Of a stretch of DNA of 64,000 nucleotides, positions 20,560 through 32,930 are shown piece by piece. Position 1 is the first letter of the stretch. The number at the start of each line of letters is the position of its first letter. Source of the DNA: Prorocentrum cordatum (taxonomy: Eukaryota; Sar; Dinophyceae; Prorocentrales; Prorocentraceae); contig CAUYUJ010015282.1 of assembly GCA_963575745.1 (NCBI GenBank), forward strand, positions 1,351,651 to 1,415,650. The letters are read 5' to 3'. The notes beneath the pieces are model-generated. The model was not told the DNA's origin. It worked only from the letters and a program-made list of their open reading frames with translations, and did not search any database. The position numbers and the translations under genes were made by a program.

Positions 20560-20775
20560 AAGGAAGAGGGGAGGAGGAGGAGGAGGAGGAGGAGGAGGAG
20601 GAGGAGGAGGAGGAGGAGGAAGAAGAGGAGGAGGAGGACGAGAAGAGGATGACGACGAGGAGGAGGAGGACGACGACGAGGAGGAGGAGGACGAGGAGGA
20701 GGAGGAGGTGGAGGAGGACGAGGAGGAGGACGAGGAGCAGGTGGAGGAGGAAGACGAGGAGGACGAGGAAGAAAA
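20560..20775. repeat. (GGA)n purine tract
   Basis: About 215 bp of GGA/GACGA triplets on the plus strand. Glu-, Ser- and Pro-rich frames over it are artefacts. 20776-21520 holds no recognisable gene. Confidence 0.92.
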
Positions 20776-21520
20776 CGAAATAGATAAAGAAGACAAACAA
20801 GACGAATACGCGCAGGGCTTTCGTGCTCGGCCCATCGCACTCCCCTCCCCGCCCTGCGTTGCCCTTCCTGTTGCGACCCCTCCCTGCTGCTCCTGTGCAT
20901 ACTGCTTCCTCTCCTGTCGCCTTTTGCAGGGGGGGCCGACGTCCCGTATTCGAAGTGGACGTCACGACTTGTGGACCACGTGCCGGCCCCGCGTCATCGC
21001 CGATGCCAGAGGGGAGCAGCGCACCAAGCGTTCGGAGCGCCGCTCGTGTGCTCGTGGTGGCAGCCCTCCATCCCGTCAGATCTTGGATTCGCAAAAGCTT
21101 CCGGCACCAAAATCTTGGGTTGCCATTTCTTGCCGTGTTTTCTTACGACGCGCGTGTGTGTGCCGATTGCAGTTTACAATGAAGGCATTGTGTATGTTGG
21201 CGCATCCTATTAGTCTACGACCAGCCGTTGGCACATCGATGCGCAGAAGGGGACGAGTGTGTAGGTGTCTCTGTGTGTGCGGCAGGATCTGTGTTCGTGT
21301 GGACGGCGCGACATTGTGTCCCGCCCGCTCTTGATTGCCCCCGCCGTGCCGCCGCGCACATTGCCGCGACGCCAAAAAGTGGAGGCCCAGGGATGGTGGA
21401 GTACGCATTCTGCCACACGATGCGTGGGCACGTTCACGCCTCATACTCCTCCTCATCCTCTTCCTCCTCGTCATGATCATCATTCTCCAGCGGTAGATTC
21501 TCTCTGATCCTCACTCGCCT

Positions 21521-21591
21521 AAGGGTTCAGCGCCGCATGGCACGGATACCTAAGGGCCTTAGGTATCCGTGCCATGCGGCGCTGAACCCTT
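21521..21591. repeat. Perfect palindrome, 35-bp arms
   Basis: Left arm AAGGGTTCAGCGCCGCATGG plus CACGGATACCTAAGG, a one-base spacer, then the exact complement. It can form a cruciform or hairpin. The arm sequence CATGCGGCGCTGAACCCT is the repeat unit of the array that follows. Confidence 0.93.
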
Positions 21592-21985
21592 CGGTGTCCG
21601 TGCCATGCGGCGCTGAATCTTTCGAGGCTTGTGCCATGTAGGCTTCGAGCGAAGAACCATTCGGGGCTCGTGCTCTTGGCTTACGTGCCCTTAGCGCCGA
21701 ATCCTTTGGGGCTCGTGCCCTCCGGGGCTCGTGCTCTCATGTCCCCTTGCGCTGAACCCTCCGGGGTTCGTTCCATGTATGCTTCGAGCGCAGAACCCTT
21801 CGGAGCTCGCGCTCTTGGTTTACGAGCTCTTGGTGCAGAACCCGTGGGGGCTCGTGCCAATCGCGCTGGAAGCGCTGGGCTTGTGCTCTGACGTTCCCTG
21901 GCGCTGAACCCCTTAGGGCTCGTGCCGGAGAAGCTAACGGCGCAGAATCCTTCGGGGCTCGTGCTGCGAGGTCGATTGGTTTGGT
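21570..21985. repeat. Degenerate GAACCCTTCGGGGCTCGTGC minisatellite
   Basis: Irregular 30-60 bp units with GCGCTGAACCCTTCGGGGCT and CTCGTGC. The Arg/Pro-rich frames on both strands result from the repeat. Confidence 0.8.
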
Positions 21986-22097
21986 TATACGATTCAATCA
22001 TGTTGTTTTGAGCAGGTAGTTATTCCCCAATTAGGCTTGCCTAAGGGGTTCTTACTTGTTTAAAGGTTGGTGCTCGAGGGTAACTTTGCCCGTTGCT

Positions 22098-22171
22098 CGG
22101 GCAACGTAGCAATAGGAGGTATCGGGGGCGGGATCCCCGCCCCCGATACCTCCTATTGTTACGTTGCCCGT
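22098..22171. repeat. Near-perfect inverted repeat, ~34-bp arms
   Basis: CGGGCAACGTAGCAATAGG and GTATCGGGGGCGGG face their complements around a GGATCCCC centre, with one mismatch and one extra base. Like the palindrome at 21521 it stands at the edge of a short-unit array. Confidence 0.9.
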
Positions 22172-22174
22172 TCC

Positions 22175-22400
22175 TCGGAGGTTCCCTGGGTTCCCCTGGT
22201 TCCTCGGGTTCCTCGGGTTCCCCTGGTTCCCCGGGTTCTTCGGGTTCCCCGGGTTCCCAGGGTTCCTTGGGTTACTCGGGTTTGCTGGGTTCCCTGGGTG
22301 CCTGGTTCCCTGGGTTCTTTGTTTTCCCTGGGTTCCCCGGGTTCCCCGGCTTCTTCGGGTTCCCCGTGTTCCTTGGTTTCCCTGCCCCTGGTGCCTCGTG
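22175..22400. repeat. GGTTCCCTG nonamer array
   Basis: About 23 units of 9 bp (GGTTCCCTG, GGTTCCTCG, GGTTCCCCG). Confidence 0.9.
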
Positions 22401-22639
22401 TCCTTATTGCGCCTGTTCCAAGCAATGCCAAGAAACGCCAAGCAATGCCAAGCATTGCGCCCATGTAGTACGAAGCTTTCCCCGAATTGGGGTCGCGCCG
22501 GGTTCATGTTTGGTGTTCCGATGTTTCCCTACCTAGGCTCTGCCTAGAAGGGTTCTTACTCTCTGGGCTTAAAGGGGCCGGGCAGTGGGGCTCGCCCCGG
22601 GCGGTTCCCCCGGTATCCGCCCCGCGGTTCCCCCAGTTA

Positions 22640-22862
22640 CGTCCCCTTAGCTTAGCGTTGCTTATCTTATCTTAGCTTAGCTTATTTCATCTTAGCTTAG
22701 TTTAGTTTCAGCTTAGCTCAGGTTAATCTTAGCTTAGCTTACCTTCATCGTAGCTTCGCTGAGCTTTAGCATAGCTCCATCTCAGCATAGCATAACATGG
22801 CATAGCATAGCATAGCGCAGCATAGCATGGCATAGCATAGCATAGCATAGCATAGCAACAAA
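22640..22862. repeat. CTTAG / CATAG pentamer array
   Basis: First TTAGCTTATC-like, then CATAGCATAG units of 5 bp. No coding character. Confidence 0.9.
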
Positions 22863-23280
22863 TGCTGCTTTCCTAGGGGCTCCAACTTCTAGGTAGGGTC
22901 GCACTGGGGTAATGTTTGTCTGCGTTGTGTGTGTGTCTGTATCCGCATCCTTGCGTCCTCCTAATCGTTGCCTTCCTCCCTTCAGCAGATGGTTCTCTCT
23001 TCACCTCACTCGCCCTCCCCGTGATTCCTGTCTCCTCCCCCTCTTCCTCCGTTCTCTTAGTCCTCATCTCCTTCTCTTGCTCAGCATTGCTTGCATCGGG
23101 AGTCGTGCACGTTAGGATTCGTTAGGGGCGGATTTGCTTGCTGCTCTCATGTACTTGAGGTGCGCATCTGTAACGGGGTCTCGTTGGAAGCTGGCGGAAG
23201 CTGCCACTCAGAAATGCACACTGCTGGCGGCTTTGGTGATCCAGTTCTTGGATGCGTGGAGGAGCCAGACTGTACCAGTA
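22863..23280. other. Intergenic, no gene seen
   Basis: Complex sequence without a recognisable product; short CT-rich stretches. Confidence 0.5.
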
Positions 23281-24390
23281 AGGATTCCTTAGAATCGACG
23301 CTTTCAGCAAGGAATCCTGAGTAAGGGGTCGTTTAGTACGGCGTCCTTCGGGACGAGGAAACGAGAAGGGGGTCTGGTTTCTCTCTCACGCAGACCAAAC
23401 CCTTGAGGGGAGAAATAGGAGCAGGACGTGGTTGCTCTCCCTCCCTCTCTCTCTCTCTCTTTCTCTGTCCATCTTTCTTTCACTGTCTCTCTCTCTCTCT
23501 CGCTCTCTCTCTCTCTCTCGCTCTCTTCGTCCCCCCTCGCACTAACGCACAGCTTAGCCAATGAAGCCCTTATGGGACGCCATGCGGACACCTCCACTGA
23601 GGCCATAGCTGGAGATCCTTAGTAAGGATGTTTGCAGTAAGGGATCTTTACTAAGCGTTCCTTCTAGTAAGGGGTCTCGAGACAGGATTTCTTGAGCAAG
23701 CATTCATCAGCAAGGATGTCTGTATCAACGCACCCTTAGTCAGAACCCCTTTATTGAGGGCTCCTTCGAGGGGATGTCGCTGGCAAGCGGCAAGCGCCAG
23801 TAAGTAAGGATGTGTGTATCTAGGAGCCCTTATCCAGGATCTATTGAATGAGAAAGCCGTCGTGGGGATGCCTTTATCAAGGGTCCCTTCGGTAAGGATC
23901 CCTGTAAGAACAGTTGGTGAATCATGCTTCTTTTAGTAGGGGGTCCTTCGTACGGATGCCTTTGCCAAGAGATCCGTAGTGAGGATGCTTTGAATACGGC
24001 CCCCTGAGTGAGGATGCGTTTAGTAAGGAGGCCCCCCAGTAAGGACCCCGGCCGTCAGGATTGCTTACTACGACTTCCATTAGCAGAGATTCCTCCATAA
24101 AAAACGCCTTCGTATCAGGAACAATTCATTAGTAAGGATGCCCTGTATCAAGGGGTCCTTTTGTAAGAACCCCTTCGATTGGGACGCCCTTACTGTGGAT
24201 GCCTTAGTATGCGTTCATTTGTAAGGATGCCTTGGCAACAGGAACCCTCAGTGAGACTCCCTTCAGTGAGAAATATGTGGTGAGGATGTCCTTGACAAGG
24301 ACCTCCTCGGCAGGGGTCCCTGTAGTAAGATGGGTTGTTCCTGTTTCCTTTAGCACCGGCTTGTTCGTAAGGATACTATTAGTGCGGGGA
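23280..24390. repeat. Degenerate AGTAAGGATSCCTTC minisatellite with an embedded (CT)n run
   Basis: Units of about 24-30 bp recognisable by AGTAAGGAT and TCCTTMGT. Very diverged. 23435-23525 is a CT dinucleotide run. No gene. Confidence 0.7.
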
Positions 24391-24429
24391 CCGTCGAAAT
24401 GATACGTAGCACCCCACAATCGCGGATAA

Positions 24430-24660
24430 GAGTGAGGGGGCGGGCGCGGGGTGGGTCGCGGGTGGGTCGTGGGTGGGTCGTGGGGTGGGTCGCGGGTGGG
24501 TCGCGGGTGGGTCGCGGGTGGGTCGCGGGGTGTGTCGTGGGTGGGTCGCGGGTGGGTCGCGCGGGTGGGTCGCGGGGTGGGTCGCGGGTGGGTCGTGGGG
24601 TGGGTCGCGCGGGTGGGTCGCGGGTGGGTCGCGGGCGGGTCGCGAAGCGGGGGGGGGACG
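24430..24660. repeat. GGGTCGCGGGT 11-mer array, part 1
   Basis: About 20 units of GGGTCGCGGGT or close variants, ending in a CAA-rich stretch and CCAGGGACAGTGAATGACCG at about 24730. Confidence 0.92.
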
Positions 24661-24779
24661 ACGCAACAAAACAACAACAAAACAACAGCAAGAATTCTCG
24701 CTGTGCATCCCCACTTCAGCCACGTACCCAGGGACAGTGAATGACCGTTCGGGCCCCCCCACTCCGATTTAGATTTGTA

Positions 24780-25850
24780 TACTGAACGCGGTTTGGGTCG
24801 CAGGTTCTCCACTTGGAACGAATGCAAAAGAAACCCGCCGCAGGCGCCGAAATTTTGGCTTGTTCAGTGAACGTAGTTTGGGTCGCAGGTGGGTCGCGGG
24901 CTCTCCACCTCCACCTGGAAGAAATTCAAAAACAGCCCGCCGCAGGCGCCGACAAATTTTATTTGTACACTGAACGCGGTTTGGGTCGCGGGTGGGTCGC
25001 AGGTTCTCCATCTGGAACGAATGCAAAAGAAGCCCGCCGCAGGCGCCGACAATTTTGGGTGGGTCGCGTGGTGGGTCGCGGGTGGGTCTCGGATGGGTCG
25101 CGGTGGGTCGCGGGTGGGTCGCGGGCGCGGTTTGGGTCGCGGGTGGGTCGCAGGTTCTCCACCTGGAACGAATTCAAAAGAAACCCGCCGCAGGCGCCGA
25201 CAAATTTTATTTGTACACTGAACGCGGTTTGGGTCGCGGGTGGGTCGCAGGTTCTCCATCTGGAACGAATGCAAAAGAAGCCCGCCGCAGGCGCCGACAA
25301 TTTTGGGTGGGTCGCGTGGTGGGTCGCGGGTGGGTCTCGGATGGGTCGCGGTGGGTCGCGGGTGGGTCGCGGGCGCGGTTTGGGTCGCGGGTGGGTCGCA
25401 GGTTCTCCACCTGGAACGAATTCAAAAGAAACCCGCCGCAGGCGCCGAAAATTTTTTTGGGTGGGTCGCGGGGTGGGTCGCGGGTGGGTCGCTGTGGGTC
25501 GTGGGTGGGTCGCGGGCGCGATCTGGGTCGCGGGTTCTCCACCTGGAACGGATGCAAAAGAAACCCGCCGCAGGCGCCGACAATCTTGGGTGGGTCGCGG
25601 GGTGGGTCGTGGGTGGGTCGCGGGTGGGTCGCGGTAGGTCGCGGGTGGGTCGCCGGTGGGTCGCGGGTGGGTCGCGGGTGGGTCGCCGGGGGGGTCTTTG
25701 GGTGGCTCGCGGGCGGGTCGTGGGATGGGTCGCGGCGCGGGTCGCGGGTGGGTCGCGGGTGGGTCGCGGGGTGGGTCGCGGGTGGGTCGCGGGGTGGGCC
25801 ACGGGTGGGTGGCGGGATGGGTCGCGGCGCGGGTCGCGGGTGGGACGACG
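24780..25850. repeat. GGGTCGC array with higher-order units
   Basis: The 11-mers alternate with a ~50-bp segment (AGGTTCTCCACCTGGAACGA and GCCCGCCGCAGGCGCCGA). Within it, 24955-25202 and 25203-25450 are virtually identical 248-bp tandem copies. Frames on both strands are repeat artefacts. Confidence 0.92.
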
Positions 25851-25893
25851 ACAACAACAAACAACAAACAACAAACAACAAACACCAAACACC

Positions 25894-25946
<53 letters not shown>

Positions 25947-25948
25947 CC

Positions 25949-25988
<40 letters not shown>

Positions 25989-26030
25989 TCAACAACATCA
26001 ACAACATCAACAACAACAACAATACGTATC
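25848..26030. repeat. (CAA)n array
   Basis: About 180 bp of CAA triplets. As after the first GGGTCGC array, it is followed by GAATTCT and then CCAGGGACAGTGAATGACCG (about 26053). Confidence 0.95.
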
Positions 26031-26179
26031 GCGGAATTCTTTTTCAACCACGCACCCAGGGACAGTGAATGACCGCCGTTCGGTTCAGCCCCCTCAGTAT
26101 GATTTGTAGTACGGCCTCAGCAGTGATGATACCTGTATGGGGTGCCTCGGCACGCACCTCTGTAGGAAAGAGCGCGTTC

Positions 26180-26580
26180 TGTAGACGCTTAGAAGGGGGG
26201 CGGGGTCGAATAGCCCCCTCCCCCCCCCCTGAATTGAGAGCGGAGGGGTTCAAAGCGCCCCCCCCCACCCCCTCAAGTGGGGGGGCGTCGAACCTGGGAG
26301 GGGGAGCCCCCCCCTGAATTGCAGGGGGGGGGCGGTTTCGAACCCAGCGGTTGGGAGGACCCTCCCTCAAGAGGGGGGGGTCGAACCGGGCCCCTCCTCC
26401 CTCCCTCAATCCCTCCTCCCTCCCTCAATGACAGGGGGGAGGGTCGAGACGGAGGGGCGCCCCCCACTCTCTCAAGGGGGGGGGGCTCGAACCGAGAAGA
26501 GGGCCCCCCACCTCCCGCCCGAATTGCCGTTGGAGGGGGGGCGGGTCGAACGGCCCCCCCCCTCCCCCTCACCCCCTGCA
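26180..26580. repeat. G/C homopolymer-rich segment
   Basis: Repeated GGGGGGG and CCCCCCC runs with AATTGAGAG/GAATTGC spacers. Loosely tandem; it looks like a decayed minisatellite. Confidence 0.75.
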
Positions 26581-26624
26581 GCCGACGACGGCGAGCGCGG
26601 GCGCTGGCGCCGCCGTCGGGCAGC

Positions 26625-26701
26625 GACGACGGCGACGACGACGACGACGAGGACGACGACGACGACGACGACGACATGCAGATGACGATAACGACGACGA
26701 G

Positions 26702-26784
<83 letters not shown>

Positions 26785-26785
26785 T
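26625..26785. repeat. (GAC)n array
   Basis: ACG triplets over about 160 bp. Confidence 0.95.
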
Positions 26786-28904
26786 CGATCCTTAGTAGGC
26801 TGCGGCGAAAGATCGATCGAGCCCTGGCAAGATCTTGTAGAGCTGGATCGAGTCCTAGTATGATTCAAGTAGATGTCCCGCCCGCTCGAACCGACCCTCG
26901 CTTGCTTCAGCGAGCGACCGATCGGTGGGACCCGCCCCTTCCCTGCCCAAGCGAGCGAGCAAGCGATCACCATGCATTTCATGTCCCGCCCGCCCGACCC
27001 GACCCCTCCGTAAGGCTGTTATGTTCGCAGCCTCGGCGGTACAGCTCGTCGTGCCTACAAGAAGTGCTGTCCTCCCGCGGAAGCTCCGCAAAGAAAGGCC
27101 CTGGGCAAGAGCAGGCTCTTGTGGGCCATCCCTGCGGAGCTCGCCAGAGAGGATATTGTTTGAAACACGCTCTCTCGGATGTTTTTTCTTTTCCTTGAAG
27201 AGGGTAACGTCTGTTGCCCCCCCCTGCCCCCCCCCCCCCCTGCAAGGGTGACGACCGCACGGGGGGGCTCCCCCCCTTCTTACGCTCGCGAGCGGGCATG
27301 TGGTGGCTTTCGCGAGCTACTGCGGCGGTGACGCGCTTTGCATGATGGGGTGCTCGCGCACCCTCAGGGTGCTTGCAGTAGTGCGATACGCGCAGGAGTA
27401 TTGTGGTGCTGACATGCATCGTGCTGCGGCGGTGCCCTCCAGACCTCTGATGGCCCTCGTGGCGCTTTGGTACTCACAGGCGTGTTGCCAGTGCTCGCAG
27501 GAGGCCTCCAACGTTTCAAACAGGGTCGAAAATTAGCCATGGTTGATCAAGGCTGCCCTTGCCCCCCAGCCTCGGTTGCAACCTGAGATCTCGGAGTTGT
27601 TTGGCCTGGTGCCCGTATCAGTCGTTCCGACATGGACGTCGCAAGGGTGTTGCATCCCTGCTCCGTGTCCGACCTAGAAACCTAGAAAATTGGATTTGGC
27701 GGCAGGAGCTTCAAATCGCGCAGGCCTGATGTTCATTGGGCTTGTCCCCCCGGGGCCTTGGCGCACTGGTGGCACAAGCCGGTGGCGAGGTAGACGGCCA
27801 CTGCGGTGCTCACAGGGACGTTGTCCTCCCAGGCTCTCTGCGGCGTTAACAAGTACGACGTGACGTTCGCAGGCCATTTCGATACTGGTCTGCCGCACTG
27901 CTGTACACATTGCGATGGTGCCGTGGTGTTGTTCTGGACCTCCGAAGGCCTCCGGAGAGATCGCCGGCAGCTACTGGGGGCCTCCAGAGAGACCTCCGAG
28001 GGCTGGAGGCATTCGGACGATGTCGTCGCCGTCGTGGCGTGGCCGTCGTCGGCGACGCGCATCAAAGCTGGCGCAGGCGCCCTCGCCACAACCCCCGCCG
28101 CCCCCCTTGCTACCATGACCCTTCCCTCGCCCCCTCCCCTCCCTTCCAAGAGTGGCGCACGTGACCCCCAGGGAGTAAACAAGACGCAGTCGTGTCTCTG
28201 CGCTAGACTGCATGGGCAACTCGTTTGTTCGGTGCCGTTGTCGCCGTCGGGCCTCCGCTCCCCTCAGCCCTCGCGGAAACGCAGCCTGGCAGCCGACATC
28301 GGCTCCCTCTCAACCGCCGGCTGGGTGGTACCACGCTGCGCCCGTGCTCCCGTTCCACGGCCACTGCCACCAGTCAGTGGCCGCCCCGCCGACGGGTGCC
28401 CTCCGAGCTCCCGACTGACCAGCAGCGCGTGCCCGGTGGGCGTCGCTAGTGGAGGGGCGATGGACGACAAATGAGGGGGCAGCGAGGGCTGCAGAGAAGC
28501 GGCCCTTTAGGGGCCCTAAAGGGCCCTCTTAGGGCCCCAAAGGGGGCCTTCAGCGCCCGACAACCGCACCTGTCTTCTCCCCCCCCAGTTATCGCCCCCC
28601 CCATTTACGCGACGCCCAGCCCGGCGGCGACTTCCTTTTCACGCCTCGTGCCGTGCTTTAGCATTTGCTGTGCAGTGGCCCTGTGCGGCTGGACAGGCCT
28701 GCGCCTGCTCCGAGCCTGCGTGCTTGGCTGCCCGGGGTAGCCAAGGGGCGCCTCGGGAAACCTCGGGGGCGGGGCCCTCCGATCCGAGCCCGCGGCCCCG
28801 CCTTGCCGGCAGCGGCCGCGCCACAGCCCTCCAAGAGGCTTCCCCAGGAGGCCCCCAGGAGCCCCCAGGAAGCCCCAAGGTGCACCAAAGAGGCATCCTT
28901 CTTC
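26786..28904. other. No gene identified
   Basis: Mixed complex sequence. 27735-27940 has coding-like composition on both strands but no recognisable domain. 28500-28548 is a set of small palindromes (CCCTTTAGG facing CCTAAAGGG, then TTAGGGCCCC). I could not support a gene. Confidence 0.45.
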
Positions 28905-29640
28905 TTCTCCTCCTCCGTCTCCTCCTCCTCCTCCTCCTCCTCCTCCGTCTCCTCCTCCTCCTCCTGTGCCTCTCTCTGGCGTTTCTGGCGTTTGTGGCCG
29001 TTCGGCCATCGTGAGTTCGACTCGCAGGTTGCTTCGAATTCTTCGGCGCCGAACTTTGCCGCGCCAGCAGCGGCGGCAGCGGCATCGGCAAGTTCTGGCG
29101 GCCCAAACTGGACTATGCTGCAACTGCCTGCCGCTGGAGGCGAGAGGGGTCGGGAAGAGGACCTCCCTTGCTCGCGCAGACCTTGCTGGATGAGCTGGAG
29201 CGGGATCCTCAGAGACGAGCGGATCCCGCCCGCGCCCGCGCCCGCCGGAGGAGGTCAGGGAGAAGCTGAAGTCCGCGGACGAGCGGGCGCAGTGGCTGAC
29301 CCAGCGGCGCCAGGAGGCGGAATCCCACCTGGAGGCCGTCGCGGGCGCCGGGGGGGGGGGGGGGCGGGGGGAAGGGGGGTCTGGAGCTTTATTTGCGCCC
29401 GGGGCCCGCGGAGCAGGCAAATGCAGGCCAAGCCGAAGAGAGGCTAGCCCCTTTCGCCAGCTCGAGGGTCCCTGATCAAGACCAGGAGAATAGGAAAGGC
29501 AGCGAAAAGGACCTTCAGGAGGAGGAGGAGGAGGAGGAGGAGGAGGAGGAGGAGGAGGAGGAGGGGGAGGAGAAGGAAGAGGTCGAAGAAAGAGTTTTCG
29601 TGATCGGGCCAGCATGTGCGTGAGCGAGTGACGAAGGGGG
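28905..29640. other. (CTC)n and (GGA)n tracts around a possible exon scrap
   Basis: CTC array at 28905-28970 and GGA array at 29515-29570. In between, 29250-29350 reads PPEEVREKLKSADERAQWLT then QRRQEAESHLEAV, which would form a coiled coil. No start, stop or splice context convinced me, so it is only noted. Confidence 0.4.
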
Positions 29641-30342
29641 AGCGGAACCCCATTTGGCCCCCGAATGCACCCCTCCACATCCTACCGCCGTCCATCTCCT
29701 CCCCGCTCCTCCTGATCTTTCCGAGATTCTGGGGCCCCACGAGGGCCTCAACCTCGCGGAACGCAGGATCTTGGCTCAGACGCTGGCTGTGAATGGTCGG
29801 GCCACTCTGGGTGCTTCTGGTCCCAATTTCTTTGGGGTCGCGCAGGGCTTCGCTTCGCTCCACTAGGTTTTGTCTTCGCTCCGCCACAGAGATGCCAACC
29901 TCCCCTGGGTGACGGCTCGAGGGGAGGCCACGACCCGAGCGCCGCCTGACGAGGAAGGCGAGTCTGACTCGGGCGCCGATGACCTCAGCTGACATCATGG
30001 GCTGCACAGCTTTAGGCCCGTCCACGACAGCTCCCGATCCTTCCGTCGTCCACCACCTCGTTTCTTTCCAGGAGCGAAAGAAAAACGTACACGTGCTTGA
30101 ACCCACGTTGGTTTCAAATTTACGCGTTGCGCGTGCGTTTGCGAAACAAGCTGCTATCGCAAACGGGGGGCCGTATTCAGGTACGCGGCTGGGCGCGTAC
30201 GTCTTTTCTGGGTTCTTTAGATTTTCCCGGACTGCGTGCAAAGCCAACGCGACACAGAGAACAGCAGCCACGGATCGCCGACGGATGCCCGCAGGAAGAA
30301 GAATAAGAAGAAGGCGGTGAAGAAGCATAATAAGAAGAAGAA
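29641..30342. other. No gene identified
   Basis: Complex sequence without a recognised product. It ends in a GAAGAATAAGAAGAAG-rich stretch that borders the composite repeat block. Confidence 0.45.
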
Positions 30343-30459
30343 TAAGGAGAAGGATAATTATTCACTGCGTGGGGATCCCCATATGTGCATCTCCTTGCTG
30401 GCGCTCCCTTGGTGGTGGGACTCGGTGAGGACGAATCTGGATTTAAGTGTGACTGAGCT

Positions 30460-31590
<1,131 letters not shown>

Positions 31591-31739
31591 TCGCGACTGG
31601 CTTCTGACGGAGTCTGGGTTAGGTGAGCCTGAGTGTGGGTGAGTCTGAGTATGGGTACGTCTGTGTGTGCCTGACTCTGAAGAAATGAATCTGAGTGTGA
31701 GTGAGCTTGTGTATGAGTGAGTCTGGGTGCGAGCCCAAT

Positions 31740-32505
31740 GGTGCCCCTGGCAGTGTCTGGCGACTAGGAGGCCCGGGTCGACTCCTCTTTGGGAAGCCAA
31801 AATGCTGCCCCTGGCAGCGTTTGGTGACTATGAAGCCCCTGGTGGACCCCCCCTGGGGCTCCCAAATGATGCCCCTGGCAGCGTTTTGCGACCATGAGGC
31901 TCTCAATAGAGACATGTTGGGGAGGCCAAACGGCAATTTTAGCTGAGACGTCCCACCAAAATCGGCGCGAACGGGCTCGTGAGAACAGCCAGGGTGGCTC
32001 CCCCTTGGGGCTCCCAAATGATGCACCTGGCAGCGTTTTGTGACCATGAGGCTCTCAAGAGAGACATGTTGGGGGCGCCAACCGGCAATTCTAGCTGAGA
32101 CGTCCCACCAAAATCGGCGCGAACGGGCTCGTGAGAACAGCCAGGGTGGCTCCCCCCTTGGGGCTCCCAAGTGATGCCCCTGGCAGCGTTTTGCGACCAT
32201 GAGGCTCTCAAGAGAAACATGTTGGGGAGGCCAAACGGCAATTTTAGCTGAGACGTCCCACCAAAATCGGCGCGAACGGGCTCGTGAGATCAGCCAGGGT
32301 GGCTTCCCCTTGGGGCTCCCAAATGATGCCCCTGGCAGCGTTTTGTGACCATGAGGCTCTCAAAAGATACATGTTGGGGACGCCAAACGGCAATTCTAGC
32401 TGAGGCGTCCCACCAAAATCGGCGCGAACGGGCTCGTGAGATCAGCCAGGGTGGCTCCCCCTTGGGGTTCCCAAATGATGCCCCTGGCAGCGTTTTGTGA
32501 TCATG
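31740..32505 (-). repeat. 152-bp satellite, five units
   Basis: The landmark GATGCMCCTGGCAGCGTTTT recurs at about 31869, 32021, 32173, 32325 and 32477, a spacing of 152 bp. Its reverse complement contains GCCCGTTCGCGCCGATTTT and GGGACGTCTCAGC, aligning with the 152-bp satellite at 40851-41882. Confidence 0.92.
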
Positions 32506-32509
32506 AGAG

Positions 32510-32815
32510 AGTGTGAGTGTGAGTGAATGTCACTGTGAGTGAGTCTGAGTGAGAGCGAGTCTCATCTTATCTTATCGAGTCCTATCTTATCTTACCTTTA
32601 TTACCCTCTATCTTATCTTATCTTGAAATCTCTTATCTTGTCTTAGCTTATCTTATATCAACTCATCTTATCGCATCATATCTTGTCTTATCTTATTACT
32701 CCATAGGCTGTCTTATCTTATATATTATCCTACCTTGTCATATATCTTATCTTACCTTATCATATATTGTGCTATCTTATCTTCTCTTGTAGTATATTAT
32801 CTTGTCTTGTCTTAT
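32510..32815. repeat. TCTTA pentamer array
   Basis: ATCTTATCTT units of 5 bp, degenerate, about 300 bp. Confidence 0.92.
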
Positions 32816-32930
32816 CTGGTGATTATCGTTGGGAGGAGGGAGGCGCGAGCGGGAGGAAGGAGGAAGGAGGAGCAGTGGGAGGCGTCAGAGTAATAATCAG
32901 AACCCCAATCCTTAGGATATGGGGAATAAC

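Noticed and set aside
26180-26580. Pro/Gly-rich proteins on both strands
   Set aside because: They arise from G and C homopolymer runs in a decayed minisatellite.
31610-31730. GAGTCTGAGTATGGGT stretch as telomeric repeat
   Set aside because: Irregular 10-16 bp units, not the TTTAGGG type, and the stretch is internal to a composite repeat.
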